This document shows, one piece after another, positions 44,310 through 52,779 of a stretch of 64,000 bases of DNA (position 1 is its first letter; every line of letters starts with the position of its first letter). The stretch is from contig OZ271832.1 of assembly GCA_965601475.1 (NCBI GenBank), positions 124,001 to 188,000 of the forward strand. The letters run 5' to 3'. Position numbers and translations under genes: made by a program. The notes beneath the pieces were generated by a model. That model made no database searches. It worked only from the letters and a program-made list of their open reading frames with translations, and was not told the origin of the DNA. This DNA comes from JAWPMT01 sp965601475 (GTDB taxonomy: Bacteria; Bacteroidota; Bacteroidia; Cytophagales; Cyclobacteriaceae).

Positions 44310-44761
44310 TAACATTGAAACCGGGTGACAATGCCCCGGAGTTTGCAGGTAAAGATCAGGATGGAAATACCGTGAAATTGAGCGAGCTGAAAGGAAAAAA
44401 AGTGGTGCTGTATTTTTATCCAAAGGACAACACCCCCGGATGCACAGCCCAAGCCTGCAACCTACGAGACAACTACGAAGAACTGCAAAAGCAAGGATAT
44501 GTTGTGCTCGGTGTGAGTCAGGATTCCGAAGCATCTCACCAGAAATTCATTGCAAAACAGGAGTTGCCTTTCTCTCTGCTGGCAGACACTGACCATACCA
44601 TTCACAATCTATATGGTACCTGGGGTGAAAAGAAGATGTATGGCAAGAGCTATATGGGCACACTTCGGACAACTTTCGTAATAGATGAAAATGGTGTCAT
44701 CTCAGAAGTCATTTCCAAAGTGAAGACCAAAGACCATACAGCGCAAATCCTGGTGGACTAA
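44306..44761 (+). CDS. bcp: Thioredoxin-dependent thiol peroxidase (Bcp/PrxQ)
   Basis: A 151-residue peroxiredoxin of the BCP/PrxQ class, reducing hydroperoxides with thioredoxin electrons in the cytosol. The peroxidatic Cys46 is in KDNTPGCTAQACNLRD, and the resolving Cys51 five residues on is the alpha-2 type. LRTTFVIDENGVI near 118 is the C-terminal block. It overlaps the M23 gene by four bases and ends in a strong terminator. Confidence 0.95.
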   Translation: MITLKPGDNAPEFAGKDQDGNTVKLSELKGKKVVLYFYPKDNTPGCTAQACNLRDNYEELQKQGYVVLGVSQDSEASHQKFIAKQELPFSLLADTDHTIHNLYGTWGEKKMYGKSYMGTLRTTFVIDENGVISEVISKVKTKDHTAQILVD

Positions 44762-44784
44762 GTCATTCAAAATCAATATAACCT

Positions 44785-44809
44785 AGCCCGGATTTTCCGG
44801 GCTTTTTTT
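44785..44809 (+). terminator. Rho-independent terminator after bcp
   Basis: AGCCCGG attt(t) CCGGGCT, a 7-base-pair stem followed by seven T. Its tail overlaps the stop codon of the convergent M28 gene. Confidence 0.9.
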
Positions 44810-46157
44810 ATCGATTCCTTACTACCTGTGTCGGATAGCTCACCACACTTTCATGCCCGTTCGCACCGACAGCAGCCACGCCAAATAGGAAATTGTCGAT
44901 CACTACGCCTTCTACTGTAAACTCCCTGAGGTCTCCGCTTACCAACCTGGAGTACTGCCAGGTGGCGGCCGTGGTCTCTCTCCAATAGACCTTGTAAGCC
45001 GCGGCTCCCTCTACCTCGTCCCATTGCAGGAATGCGGAGGGCCGTACAATCCCACCGATTTTTACGTTCTTGGGTGACGGAGGTGCCGAAGCCATGGCGG
45101 CCAATGCCACAGCGTTTACTGCTGTCATCTTGGTGCAGTAGTCAAAATCCACTCCTTCGATGACATCTCCGTATTCGATACCATTTTCTATTCTAAGATC
45201 CTGATGCTGCCTGTTGTAATTTTCATGTGCCTCCATGATTCTCACCCCTGGGAACCCAGCATTGTTGAATGGCGTATGGTGCCCTCCCCTGCCAAAGCGA
45301 TCCAGCCTGTAGATCAGGATAGGGTTCATCTCCGGCATGTATGTTTTGGTGGTTTGATACACGTATCGGGCTACCTGGCGGGAAGGACTGTCATTTTCAC
45401 CACCGAAGAAACGCTTGCGCTTCAACTCATTTTCTGTGGCCAGCACGGAATAGGGCTCAGAAAAGATGCGGAAACTGCGGTTGTCAATGACTCCGTCTAC
45501 CCCTTCGATATTGCCAATCATATCATTGTTGAGCACGGCTGTAATTTCCCAGCCTTCCTCCTTGGCTTTTTCGGCCATGAACCGTCCTCCGTAGAGGCCC
45601 TGTTCTTCGCCTGATAGTCCGGCCAGTACCACACTTGATTCGAAATCATACGCGGAGAGTACCCTTGCCAGTTCAATGGCACCTGCCATCCCTGTTGCAT
45701 TGTCATTGGCACCCGGAGATTCGTCGGTGAAGTTCATTACATCCGAGACACGACTATCGATATCACCACTCATGATCACATAGTGGTTGGGATATTTGGT
45801 TCCTCTCTTGATGGCATACACATTAACCACCCAAGTATCTTCCGTAATTCGGGACTCTGGATCTGCCTTCACCAACGTCCTTTGCTCATATACTTCAAGG
45901 CATCCTCCACAAGCTTCGGATATGCGCTCAAACTCAGACTTGATCCACCTCCTCGCTGCGCCGATACCTTGTGTAGCAGAGGTCGTGTCGGACATGGTAT
46001 GCCGCGTACCAAAGGATACCAATTTCTCCACATAGTCCTGCAACTGCGAAGAACTAACCGCCTCTATGATATCGTACATCTTGGGGTCCGTAGGCAGTAG
46101 TTGGGCACTGGTATTGAAGTAGAAGGCCAGTAGGGGCAGGAATAGCGCTTTTTTCAT
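44808..46157 (-). CDS. M28 family exported peptidase with fibronectin-III-like tail
   Basis: A 449-residue exported protein: signal peptide KKALFLPLLAFYFNTSAQ, an M28 aminopeptidase fold from about 30 to 335, and a C-terminal FN3-like domain (SAFLQWDEVEGAAAYKVYWR). Zn ligands appear as SPGANDNATGMAGAIE (bridging Asp) and VVLAGLSGEEQGLYG (Glu pair). The first ligand position, usually His in HYDS, reads GDIDSR, as I believe in a known sub-group; so the metal site is altered. Probably a periplasmic or secreted peptidase. Confidence 0.88.
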   Translation of the reverse strand: MKKALFLPLLAFYFNTSAQLLPTDPKMYDIIEAVSSSQLQDYVEKLVSFGTRHTMSDTTSATQGIGAARRWIKSEFERISEACGGCLEVYEQRTLVKADPESRITEDTWVVNVYAIKRGTKYPNHYVIMSGDIDSRVSDVMNFTDESPGANDNATGMAGAIELARVLSAYDFESSVVLAGLSGEEQGLYGGRFMAEKAKEEGWEITAVLNNDMIGNIEGVDGVIDNRSFRIFSEPYSVLATENELKRKRFFGGENDSPSRQVARYVYQTTKTYMPEMNPILIYRLDRFGRGGHHTPFNNAGFPGVRIMEAHENYNRQHQDLRIENGIEYGDVIEGVDFDYCTKMTAVNAVALAAMASAPPSPKNVKIGGIVRPSAFLQWDEVEGAAAYKVYWRETTAATWQYSRLVSGDLREFTVEGVVIDNFLFGVAAVGANGHESVVSYPTQVVRNR

Positions 46158-46294
46158 GGGTCAATTTGATTGTAGCGCCTAAAGATACGGCTTCCAATTC
46201 AAGAGGCGGCGTTCAAAAGTCACAGCGTTTTTTTGAGCTGCTCCGATCCTGAGGTTAGGGAGATTGACAACCGGAAGGGGACCAGTAGAAAAGG

Positions 46295-48082
46295 CTATCG
46301 TTCTTTCAGGATCAAAATGCCATTCTTTTCCAAAGCCAGCTGCGGCGTCCTGACCACCCTCCTCTCCAACAATACCGCTTTGGTCGTTAGGTGCTCCGGC
46401 AAATCCCGCGCTTCATCAGAAAAATTGAGCCAAACCTGGATGCTGCTGTTCCCATCGGACCGTTCATATGCCAGTACATCCTCAGGAATCCCCTCGTCCA
46501 GCATCCGGAAATTGCCAGATTTCAATATCGGGTGCTCGGCTCGCAACTTCAAGAGGGCTTTGTAAGTATTCAATAAGGATTTTGGATCATTCAGGGCCTC
46601 ATCCACATTGATACGTCGATAATTCTCTTGCACAGGCAGCCAGGTGCCGTTGCCTGCTGAAAACCCAGCGTTTGAGCTGCCATCCCATTGCATGGGTGTC
46701 CGACAGTTATCCCGGTTGCTAATGCTGGGCATGGCTTCCCGCAAAAAAGCAGGATACTTCAACCAGTATTTTGCGACAGGATCCTGGGCTTCTTCGAAAG
46801 GAATCCGGCCCTGTTCCATACCGATTTCTTCTCCCTGATAGGTGAAAGGAACGCCACGCAAGGTCATCTGAAAAGCTGCCAGCACTTCTGCCCGCTGGGG
46901 ATCATTGTCCATTCGCTTAATACTCCTGAGTTGGTCGTGATTACTGAAAACAAAAGTGGGTACCAATGGGTGGGGATACATCTCATCATACTCCTGGGCC
47001 TTCTCTCCAAAGTACTCCGAGGAAAAATTGAAATCCTCAATGAAGTCGAAGATGAATACCAGGTTGAGGCCATCATAAGACTCCAATCCCATCAATTCCC
47101 GCATCTCATAATGGGAGCCAAAGACCTCTCCTACCATGAATTTCCCCTCCGGATAGGCCTCCAGAAGGGCTCGCAATTTCTTCGCAAATTGAATCACCTC
47201 CGGATGGTGGAAATTGTACTCATGTTCACGGAAGAGCCACTTCTTTTCACCGAAATCAGGCAACAAACGCAGCGTAGATGGATTGTCAGGATATTCAGGA
47301 TCCTCAAAGATGAAGTTGAAGATATCCAGCCGCATACCATCCACACCGCTATCCATCCAATGCTTGATCATATCCATCACCGCGGCCTGGACCTCAGGGT
47401 TCCACATGTTCAGGTCTGGCTGATAGACCGGCAAAAAAGCCGTGTAGTAATACTGGTCTCGTTCTTCGACATAATTCCACCCACTTTCACTACCCAGGAT
47501 GTTCTTCCAATTGTTGGGTGGCCCGCCATCTTTCCCATCTCGCCAGACATACCAATCACTCTTGGGATTCTCATTGGAGCTTTTCGACTCCAAAAACCAC
47601 GGATGTTCGTTCGAGGTATGGTTGAGGACCATATCAAAGATGATCTTCATATCACGGCGGTGCACTTCGTTGATTAGGCTATCTACAAGCTGCTGATCAC
47701 CATACACAGAATCAATTTCTCTGTAGCCACTGACATCGTAGCCATGATCTCGCTGCGGGCTCTTAAAGAAAGGAGAGATCCAAATGGTCTCAAAACCGAG
47801 AGCCTGGATATAGTCCAGTTTCGAAATAATCCCGGCGATATCTCCTATGCCATCGCCATCGCTGTCTTTGTAAGATCTGGGGTAGATCTGGTAGACAGAA
47901 GTCTGCTTCCACCAGACATCACTTTCCGTATACTTCGGAGTAATGTTGGAGGGGAGCCTGTCCAGTATCTCCTTCGGGTCGGTTTTGGATAAATTGACAA
48001 ACACGAAATAAGCAACAAAGAGGATTATAAGAGCAAAGGCAAATAGCCCAATCCGGAGAAACAGATTTGATGATCGCTTCAT
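46295..48082 (-). CDS. GH13 alpha-amylase family enzyme with N-terminal membrane anchor
   Basis: A 595-residue enzyme with one N-terminal membrane helix (IGLFAFALIILFVAYFVFVN, residues 12-31) and a full GH13 barrel: QIYPRSYKDSDGDGIGDI, FDMVLNHTSNEH (region II, Asp/His), GMRLDIFNF (nucleophile Asp), MVGEVFGSH (acid/base Glu) and FSNHDQLRS (third Asp). The sequence suits oligo-1,6-glucosidase or alpha-glucosidase. Residues after the anchor face the periplasm, unlike most GH13 glucosidases. No SusC/SusD pair is nearby. The 137-base gap to the M28 gene holds nothing I can name. Confidence 0.92.
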   Translation of the reverse strand: MKRSSNLFLRIGLFAFALIILFVAYFVFVNLSKTDPKEILDRLPSNITPKYTESDVWWKQTSVYQIYPRSYKDSDGDGIGDIAGIISKLDYIQALGFETIWISPFFKSPQRDHGYDVSGYREIDSVYGDQQLVDSLINEVHRRDMKIIFDMVLNHTSNEHPWFLESKSSNENPKSDWYVWRDGKDGGPPNNWKNILGSESGWNYVEERDQYYYTAFLPVYQPDLNMWNPEVQAAVMDMIKHWMDSGVDGMRLDIFNFIFEDPEYPDNPSTLRLLPDFGEKKWLFREHEYNFHHPEVIQFAKKLRALLEAYPEGKFMVGEVFGSHYEMRELMGLESYDGLNLVFIFDFIEDFNFSSEYFGEKAQEYDEMYPHPLVPTFVFSNHDQLRSIKRMDNDPQRAEVLAAFQMTLRGVPFTYQGEEIGMEQGRIPFEEAQDPVAKYWLKYPAFLREAMPSISNRDNCRTPMQWDGSSNAGFSAGNGTWLPVQENYRRINVDEALNDPKSLLNTYKALLKLRAEHPILKSGNFRMLDEGIPEDVLAYERSDGNSSIQVWLNFSDEARDLPEHLTTKAVLLERRVVRTPQLALEKNGILILKER

Positions 48083-48321
48083 ACTGGGAGATTATGGTTG
48101 TGTCGAATGTAAAATAAGAAGCTCACTCGACAACATAAGGAAGTTCATCTCCCGAAATAGTCTGATTCGAACTGAAAAGACCTCGCAGTCTATCGCATTG
48201 TATTACATCGCCAGCGAGTACATGAGTCATCAAGGATCGGTTTAGAAGGAATTGAGCCAGGCTAGGGTGTCCGGTCCGTTATAAGACTTTTTCAATTCAT
48301 GGAATTGGATTTTCCCTTCAC

Positions 48322-48360
48322 GGCGCTAAATCCCGTAAGCGATTTGTTATTTTTAGCGCC
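48322..48360 (+). promoter_or_regulatory. Inverted repeat over a -7-like motif before transketolase
   Basis: GGCGCTAAA (48322-48330) and TTTAGCGCC (48352-48360) form a perfect 9-base inverted repeat with a 21-base spacer. A near-consensus -7 (TATTTTTA, 48348-48355, 7 of 8) overlaps the right arm. Arms about three helical turns apart suit a dimeric repressor, or a leader RNA stem. The rest of the 294-base stretch 48083-48376 between the GH13 and transketolase genes shows no other feature. Confidence 0.45.
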
Positions 48361-48376
48361 AACTCAAAAGAATCTA

Positions 48377-49219
48377 ATGTCAGACATCACCAAACTAACC
48401 GAAACCGCTTCGCAAGTGAGGCGGGATATTGTGCGCATGGTACACGCTTGCCAATCGGGTCATCCCGGTGGATCCTTGGGCTGTACGGACTATTTCGTAG
48501 CCTTGTACCTTGAAGTTATGGACTATAAGCTTCCTTTTTCCATGGAGGGAACTGGAGAAGACATGTTCTTTCTTTCCAATGGACATATATCCCCGGTTTG
48601 GTACAGTGTATTGGCACGGGCTGGATTCTTTGAGGTCTCAGAGTTGGCTACTTTCCGCCAAATTGATTCACGCCTGCAAGGCCATCCCGCTACGGAAGAA
48701 GGCCTGCCCGGCATACGTGTGGCTTCTGGCTCACTGGGACAGGGACTGTCTGTTGCGGTGGGTGCGGCACTGGCCAAGAAACTCGATGGAGATGATAAGA
48801 ACGTCTTTGTATTGATGGGGGACGGTGAGCAACAGGAAGGTCAGGTTTGGGAAGCCGCTATGTTGGCAGCCAGCAAGAAAGTTGACAACCTGATTGCAGC
48901 TATCGACTACAATGGCCAGCAAATCGACGGCCCTGTAGATGAGGTCAATTCCCTGGGTGATCTAAAGGGTAAGTACGAAGCCTTCGGATGGGATGTGATG
49001 GAAGCCGACGGCAATGACATGGCAGGCATCATTGAAGCCTTGAAAACGGCTAAAGGAAAGTCTGGAAACGGAAAGCCAGTGATGATTCTGATGCGAACCG
49101 AAATGGGTAAAGGTGTGGATTTCATGGAGGGTACACACAAATGGCATGGCGCGGCGCCAAATGATGAGCAATTGGCCTCCGCACTGGCTCAACTGGAAGA
49201 AACCCTTGGAGATTACTAA
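48377..49219 (+). CDS. Transketolase, N-terminal subunit
   Basis: A 280-residue protein holding the ThDP-binding PP domain of transketolase. SGHPGGSLGCTDYF near residue 27, GHPATEEGLPGIRVASGSLGQ near 98 and the cofactor motif MGDGEQQEGQVWEAA (GDG ... N-type) near 148 are visible. It works as a pair with the next gene in the non-oxidative pentose phosphate pathway. The ATG at 48377 (MSDITKLTE) is chosen over in-frame codons from 48299, which run through the promoter region. Confidence 0.95.
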   Translation: MSDITKLTETASQVRRDIVRMVHACQSGHPGGSLGCTDYFVALYLEVMDYKLPFSMEGTGEDMFFLSNGHISPVWYSVLARAGFFEVSELATFRQIDSRLQGHPATEEGLPGIRVASGSLGQGLSVAVGAALAKKLDGDDKNVFVLMGDGEQQEGQVWEAAMLAASKKVDNLIAAIDYNGQQIDGPVDEVNSLGDLKGKYEAFGWDVMEADGNDMAGIIEALKTAKGKSGNGKPVMILMRTEMGKGVDFMEGTHKWHGAAPNDEQLASALAQLEETLGDY

Positions 49220-49238
49220 CCCACTTACCTAAAGAGAA

Positions 49239-50195
49239 ATGGCAAAATTTACATATACAGAGAAAAAAGATACCAGGTCCGGATTCGGTGTAGGATTACT
49301 GGAAGCAGGTCAAAAAGACCCTAATGTGGTAGCACTATGTGCGGATCTCGTGGGCTCGCTGAAAATGGGTGATTTCATCAAATCCTTCCCCGAACGATTC
49401 TTCCAAATTGGTATTGCAGAAGCCAATATGATGGGGGTCGCAGCCGGACTGGCTACGGCAGGCAAAATCCCCTTTACAGGCACTTTCGCCAACTTTTCTA
49501 CAGGCAGGGTGTATGACCAACTAAGACAATCGATCGCCTATTCGGAGAAGAATGTAAAAGTATGTGCCTCACATGCCGGATTGACCCTGGGTGAAGATGG
49601 AGCGACACACCAAATCCTGGAAGATGTCGGCATGGCTAAGATGCTTCCCAATTTTACGGTTGTGGTACCCTGCGACTATGAGCAAACGCGACAGGCAACA
49701 CTTGCTGTGGCTGAACATGAAGGGCCCGTATACCTCCGTTTTGGACGTCCGAAGTGGCCAATTTTTATCACACCGGATCGCAAATTTGAGATCGGCAAGG
49801 CAGACAAAATGATCGAAGGTACAGATGTAACCATTTTCGCCAATGGACACCTGGTATGGAAAGCGATTGAAGCTGAAGCAATCCTCGAAGCACAGGGCAT
49901 CTCCGCAGAGGTGATCAATATTCATACCGTGAAACCACTGGACGAGGAAGCCATCATCGCGTCTGTCTCCAAGACAAAATGTGCCGTAGTGGCTGAAGAG
50001 CACCAGATGAATGGAGGTCTCGGAGAAAGCGTAGCACAAACACTGGGCAGGAATGCGCCGGCGCCGATGGAAATGGTAGCTGTCAATGACTCATTCGGTG
50101 AGAGCGGCAAGCCGGAGGAACTGCTGGATAAATATGGCCTCAGCACAGAAAGCATCGTCTCTGCGGCCAAGAAGGCCATCCAGAGAAAGGGATAA
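49239..50195 (+). CDS. Transketolase, C-terminal subunit
   Basis: A 318-residue protein with the Pyr and C-terminal domains of transketolase. The catalytic Glu that activates ThDP is in FQIGIAEANMMGVAAG near residue 63; KVCASHAGLTLGEDGATHQ near 112 and VVAEEHQMNGGLGES near 250 are family motifs. It follows its partner by 19 bases. Split transketolase is common in Bacteroidota. Cytosolic. Confidence 0.95.
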   Translation: MAKFTYTEKKDTRSGFGVGLLEAGQKDPNVVALCADLVGSLKMGDFIKSFPERFFQIGIAEANMMGVAAGLATAGKIPFTGTFANFSTGRVYDQLRQSIAYSEKNVKVCASHAGLTLGEDGATHQILEDVGMAKMLPNFTVVVPCDYEQTRQATLAVAEHEGPVYLRFGRPKWPIFITPDRKFEIGKADKMIEGTDVTIFANGHLVWKAIEAEAILEAQGISAEVINIHTVKPLDEEAIIASVSKTKCAVVAEEHQMNGGLGESVAQTLGRNAPAPMEMVAVNDSFGESGKPEELLDKYGLSTESIVSAAKKAIQRKG

Positions 50196-50211
50196 GTAAA
50201 CAGTACAAACA

Positions 50212-51390
50212 ATTACAAACCGAGAGCTTTTTCTTCGCCACGTCGCTCAAACCTCCGATTTCCCACTGGCTTTGGAAATTGAGCGAGCAGAGGGAATATA
50301 TCTCTATGGCAAGGATGGAAAGCAGTACATTGACCTGATCAGTGGTATCGGTGTATCCAATGTGGGGCACCGCCACCCAAGTGTCATCAAGGCCATCACG
50401 GATCAGCTGGACAAGTACCTGCACCTGATGGTGTATGGCGAATATGTGCAGACGCCCCAGGTTCAGCTGGCGAAGGGGTTAGCGGCTACCCTGCCGGATC
50501 CCCTGGACAATGCGTATTTTCTAAATTCCGGCAGCGAGGCTATTGAAGGCGCTATCAAACTTGCTAAGCGATTCACAGGCAGACCCAAAGTCCTGACCTG
50601 TTTCAACGCCTATCATGGCTCCTCACACGGTGCGCTGGCTGCTAGTGGTGCCGAGTTTTTTAAGCAAAATTTCAGACCTCTTCCTACGGGATTTTCACAC
50701 ATTCATTTTGGCTCTCACCCAGACCTTGCCAATATCGATGAACAGACTGCCGCTGTTTTGGTCGAAACCGTCCAGGGCGAAGCGGGGGTCATTCAAAGCA
50801 ACAGCAGTTGGTTTCAGGCCCTCAGAGAAAAGTGCGATGAAATGGGTACCCTTCTCATCCTTGACGAGATTCAGTGCGGTTTTGGAAGAACTGGAAAATT
50901 CTGGGCCTTTGAGCACTATGATATCATACCGGACATCCTGGTCAGCGCAAAGGGCATGGGCGGCGGAATGCCGATTGGCTGCTTCATTAGCTCTCAGCAA
51001 ATCATGTCCGTCCTCAAAAACAACCCTATCCTGGGGCACATCACGACTTTTGGTGGGCATCCGGTTTGCACTGCAGCCTCACTTGCCACCCTTCGGATCA
51101 TACAGGAACAAAAGCTCTATGCAAGTGCTGAAGAGAAAGCACAGCTATTCAGGCGTGAGCTCAAAAGTTCAAAAATCAAGTCCATTCGGAATTTGGGTCT
51201 GATGATGGCCGTGGAATTCGAATCCTTCGAAGTGCTGAAACCCATTATCGATAAGGCAATTGCCAATGGGGTAATCACGGATTGGTTTCTCTTTAACGAC
51301 AACTCCATGCGAATCGCTCCTCCGCTGATCATCACCGAAGCGCAAATTCTTCAGGCCTGTGCGGTTTTGAATCAGTGCATGGAGCAATAA
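50212..51390 (+). CDS. Class III aminotransferase, probable ATT start
   Basis: A 392-residue PLP aminotransferase of the acetylornithine/GABA (class III) type. GIYLYGKDGKQYIDLISGIG, NSGSEAIEGAIKLAKRFTGR, LILDEIQCGFGRTGKFWAFE (short forms) and the PLP Lys in SAKGMGGGMPIG near residue 250 are visible. The frame is open from 50200, but its first standard start is TTG at 50272, which would cut off TNRELFLRHVAQTSDFP, a segment I recognise as the normal N-terminus of the family. An ATT codon at 50212 gives MTNRELFL..., so I annotate ATT as start. Substrate unknown. Confidence 0.82.
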   Translation: MTNRELFLRHVAQTSDFPLALEIERAEGIYLYGKDGKQYIDLISGIGVSNVGHRHPSVIKAITDQLDKYLHLMVYGEYVQTPQVQLAKGLAATLPDPLDNAYFLNSGSEAIEGAIKLAKRFTGRPKVLTCFNAYHGSSHGALAASGAEFFKQNFRPLPTGFSHIHFGSHPDLANIDEQTAAVLVETVQGEAGVIQSNSSWFQALREKCDEMGTLLILDEIQCGFGRTGKFWAFEHYDIIPDILVSAKGMGGGMPIGCFISSQQIMSVLKNNPILGHITTFGGHPVCTAASLATLRIIQEQKLYASAEEKAQLFRRELKSSKIKSIRNLGLMMAVEFESFEVLKPIIDKAIANGVITDWFLFNDNSMRIAPPLIITEAQILQACAVLNQCMEQ

Positions 51391-51414
51391 AAAAGCCCAG
51401 TGATGAACTGGGCC
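51391..51414 (-). terminator. Rho-independent terminator for the retropepsin gene
   Basis: On the minus strand GGCCCAG ttcatca CTGGGC is followed by six T. It lies 25 bases after the stop of the minus-strand retropepsin gene and can also mark the end of the convergent aminotransferase gene. Confidence 0.8.
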
Positions 51415-51438
51415 TTGTTAGTTTGTGTGGCGATTGAC

Positions 51439-52611
51439 TTACAGCAACTTCTTGAGTTCCAGGGTGACTTTCAAATCCTCACTTCCCCTTTTCAAATCAA
51501 GTTCAACCGTTTTGCCATCGGCCCGCAATAAATCCTCTACCTCGATCAGGCTCATACCTGATGTAGCTGCTCCATTGATGGCGACAATTTCATCATTGAG
51601 CTGTATTCCTGCAGCCTCAGCGCCAGTGCCCTCTATCACCTGGTGAATCAAAACCTTCTCCATGGCCTTGTCCATTTGCACATCCAATCCGCTGGAATTG
51701 ACGAAGAAATCCTCCCCGCTACGGCCATTTTCCTCGAGGTACATTTTGTGCGTTTTGTAGTCGAAGAGTATGTTGTACCGACTAAGCAGACGATTTCCGA
51801 TAATCCCTGCGATCTTTTTGTCACCTTGTATCCCTGCTTCAACCTGGCTGATCCCTATAGGCATATCATCAAATGATTGTGTTCCGAATCGGAAACTTTT
51901 GACCCGACCTTCATAGTGACGGGTTTCCTTTTCTCCAAGACCCTTCACCAGATACGAGTAGTGCTCACCCGTCCTATCGACGATATTGTTTTCATTGGCA
52001 AAAGGTGTGTTGAAGTCCAATGTCGTGCCCGCTCCTGTATTCACGAAGAAATTCCCTTCCAGGGTAGCTCCATCATTCAGGGTGATATAAGCACTGATCG
52101 TCGGAATGGCGGTATGAAACTTGAACGGTATTTCCTGACCACTTTTAGGGTAGCTGCCAGAGTCGTAGAGTTCGATTTTCAAGAGATCGTAGTTCAGCTT
52201 TACAATGTGATGCCGCAGCATGTCATACCCTATGATCCCATCGACATTCCTGCCTATGCTGATCTCCAGATGATCGAGATCAGTGGCATAGACTTTTATA
52301 TTCTTTTCCAGCAACATGCCATTGAGTTCGATCCGGTTGTGCTTAATCAAAGCACCGGTGATACTACCCTGGGCACTGGTAGTGGTCTGTTTATGATCGA
52401 GCGGTAAGTTGAGTGATTGTGCAACATCAAGGTCCAGGACCGTTAGTCCATCTCCTGTATCAAGAATGAAGTCCAGGGGGTCAGAGCCGTCGACGCTGAG
52501 TTTCACAAAAATGTGATCACCATAAAGCTCAAAGTCGCTGGTCCCAATTGGGGATTGCGATTGGCTCATGAAAAAGGCTGAAATCAAAAAAGTGGCAAGA
52601 AGGTGTTTCAT
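51439..52611 (-). CDS. Exported retropepsin-like aspartyl protease with PDZ domain
   Basis: A 390-residue exported protein: signal peptide KHLLATFLISAFFMSQSQ, a first retropepsin lobe with DTG in LDFILDTGDGLTVLD near residue 48, a second lobe in which the motif is NTG (NFFVNTGAGTTLDFN near 205), and a PDZ domain from about 300 (GTGAEAAGIQLNDEIVAING). One Asp is therefore missing from the usual pair; activity may need a dimer, or the protein may be a binding protein. This lobe-lobe-PDZ order is common in Bacteroidota. Confidence 0.88.
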   Translation of the reverse strand: MKHLLATFLISAFFMSQSQSPIGTSDFELYGDHIFVKLSVDGSDPLDFILDTGDGLTVLDLDVAQSLNLPLDHKQTTTSAQGSITGALIKHNRIELNGMLLEKNIKVYATDLDHLEISIGRNVDGIIGYDMLRHHIVKLNYDLLKIELYDSGSYPKSGQEIPFKFHTAIPTISAYITLNDGATLEGNFFVNTGAGTTLDFNTPFANENNIVDRTGEHYSYLVKGLGEKETRHYEGRVKSFRFGTQSFDDMPIGISQVEAGIQGDKKIAGIIGNRLLSRYNILFDYKTHKMYLEENGRSGEDFFVNSSGLDVQMDKAMEKVLIHQVIEGTGAEAAGIQLNDEIVAINGAATSGMSLIEVEDLLRADGKTVELDLKRGSEDLKVTLELKKLL

Positions 52612-52779
52612 TTTTTACTCCTAAAAGTTGAATAAGTGAACAATTTATAAAGAGTCTAATTTCTTTGCCATTAAAACCTTTTCATATTTTCGAATTGATC
52701 TGTCTGACACGACACTCCAAGCGCGATATCTCATCGGAGAAACCTGAAACTATGGCATATTTGAGGCTTGAATAGCAAT

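Noticed and set aside
46688..47677. A 329-codon open frame on the plus strand
   Set aside because: It runs opposite the GH13 gene, whose catalytic motifs are all intact; the antisense frame has no recognisable domain and is best explained by codon bias of the real gene.
48083..48300. tRNA-like TTCGAACT segment in the gap before transketolase
   Set aside because: No cloverleaf with matching acceptor stem can be drawn around it.
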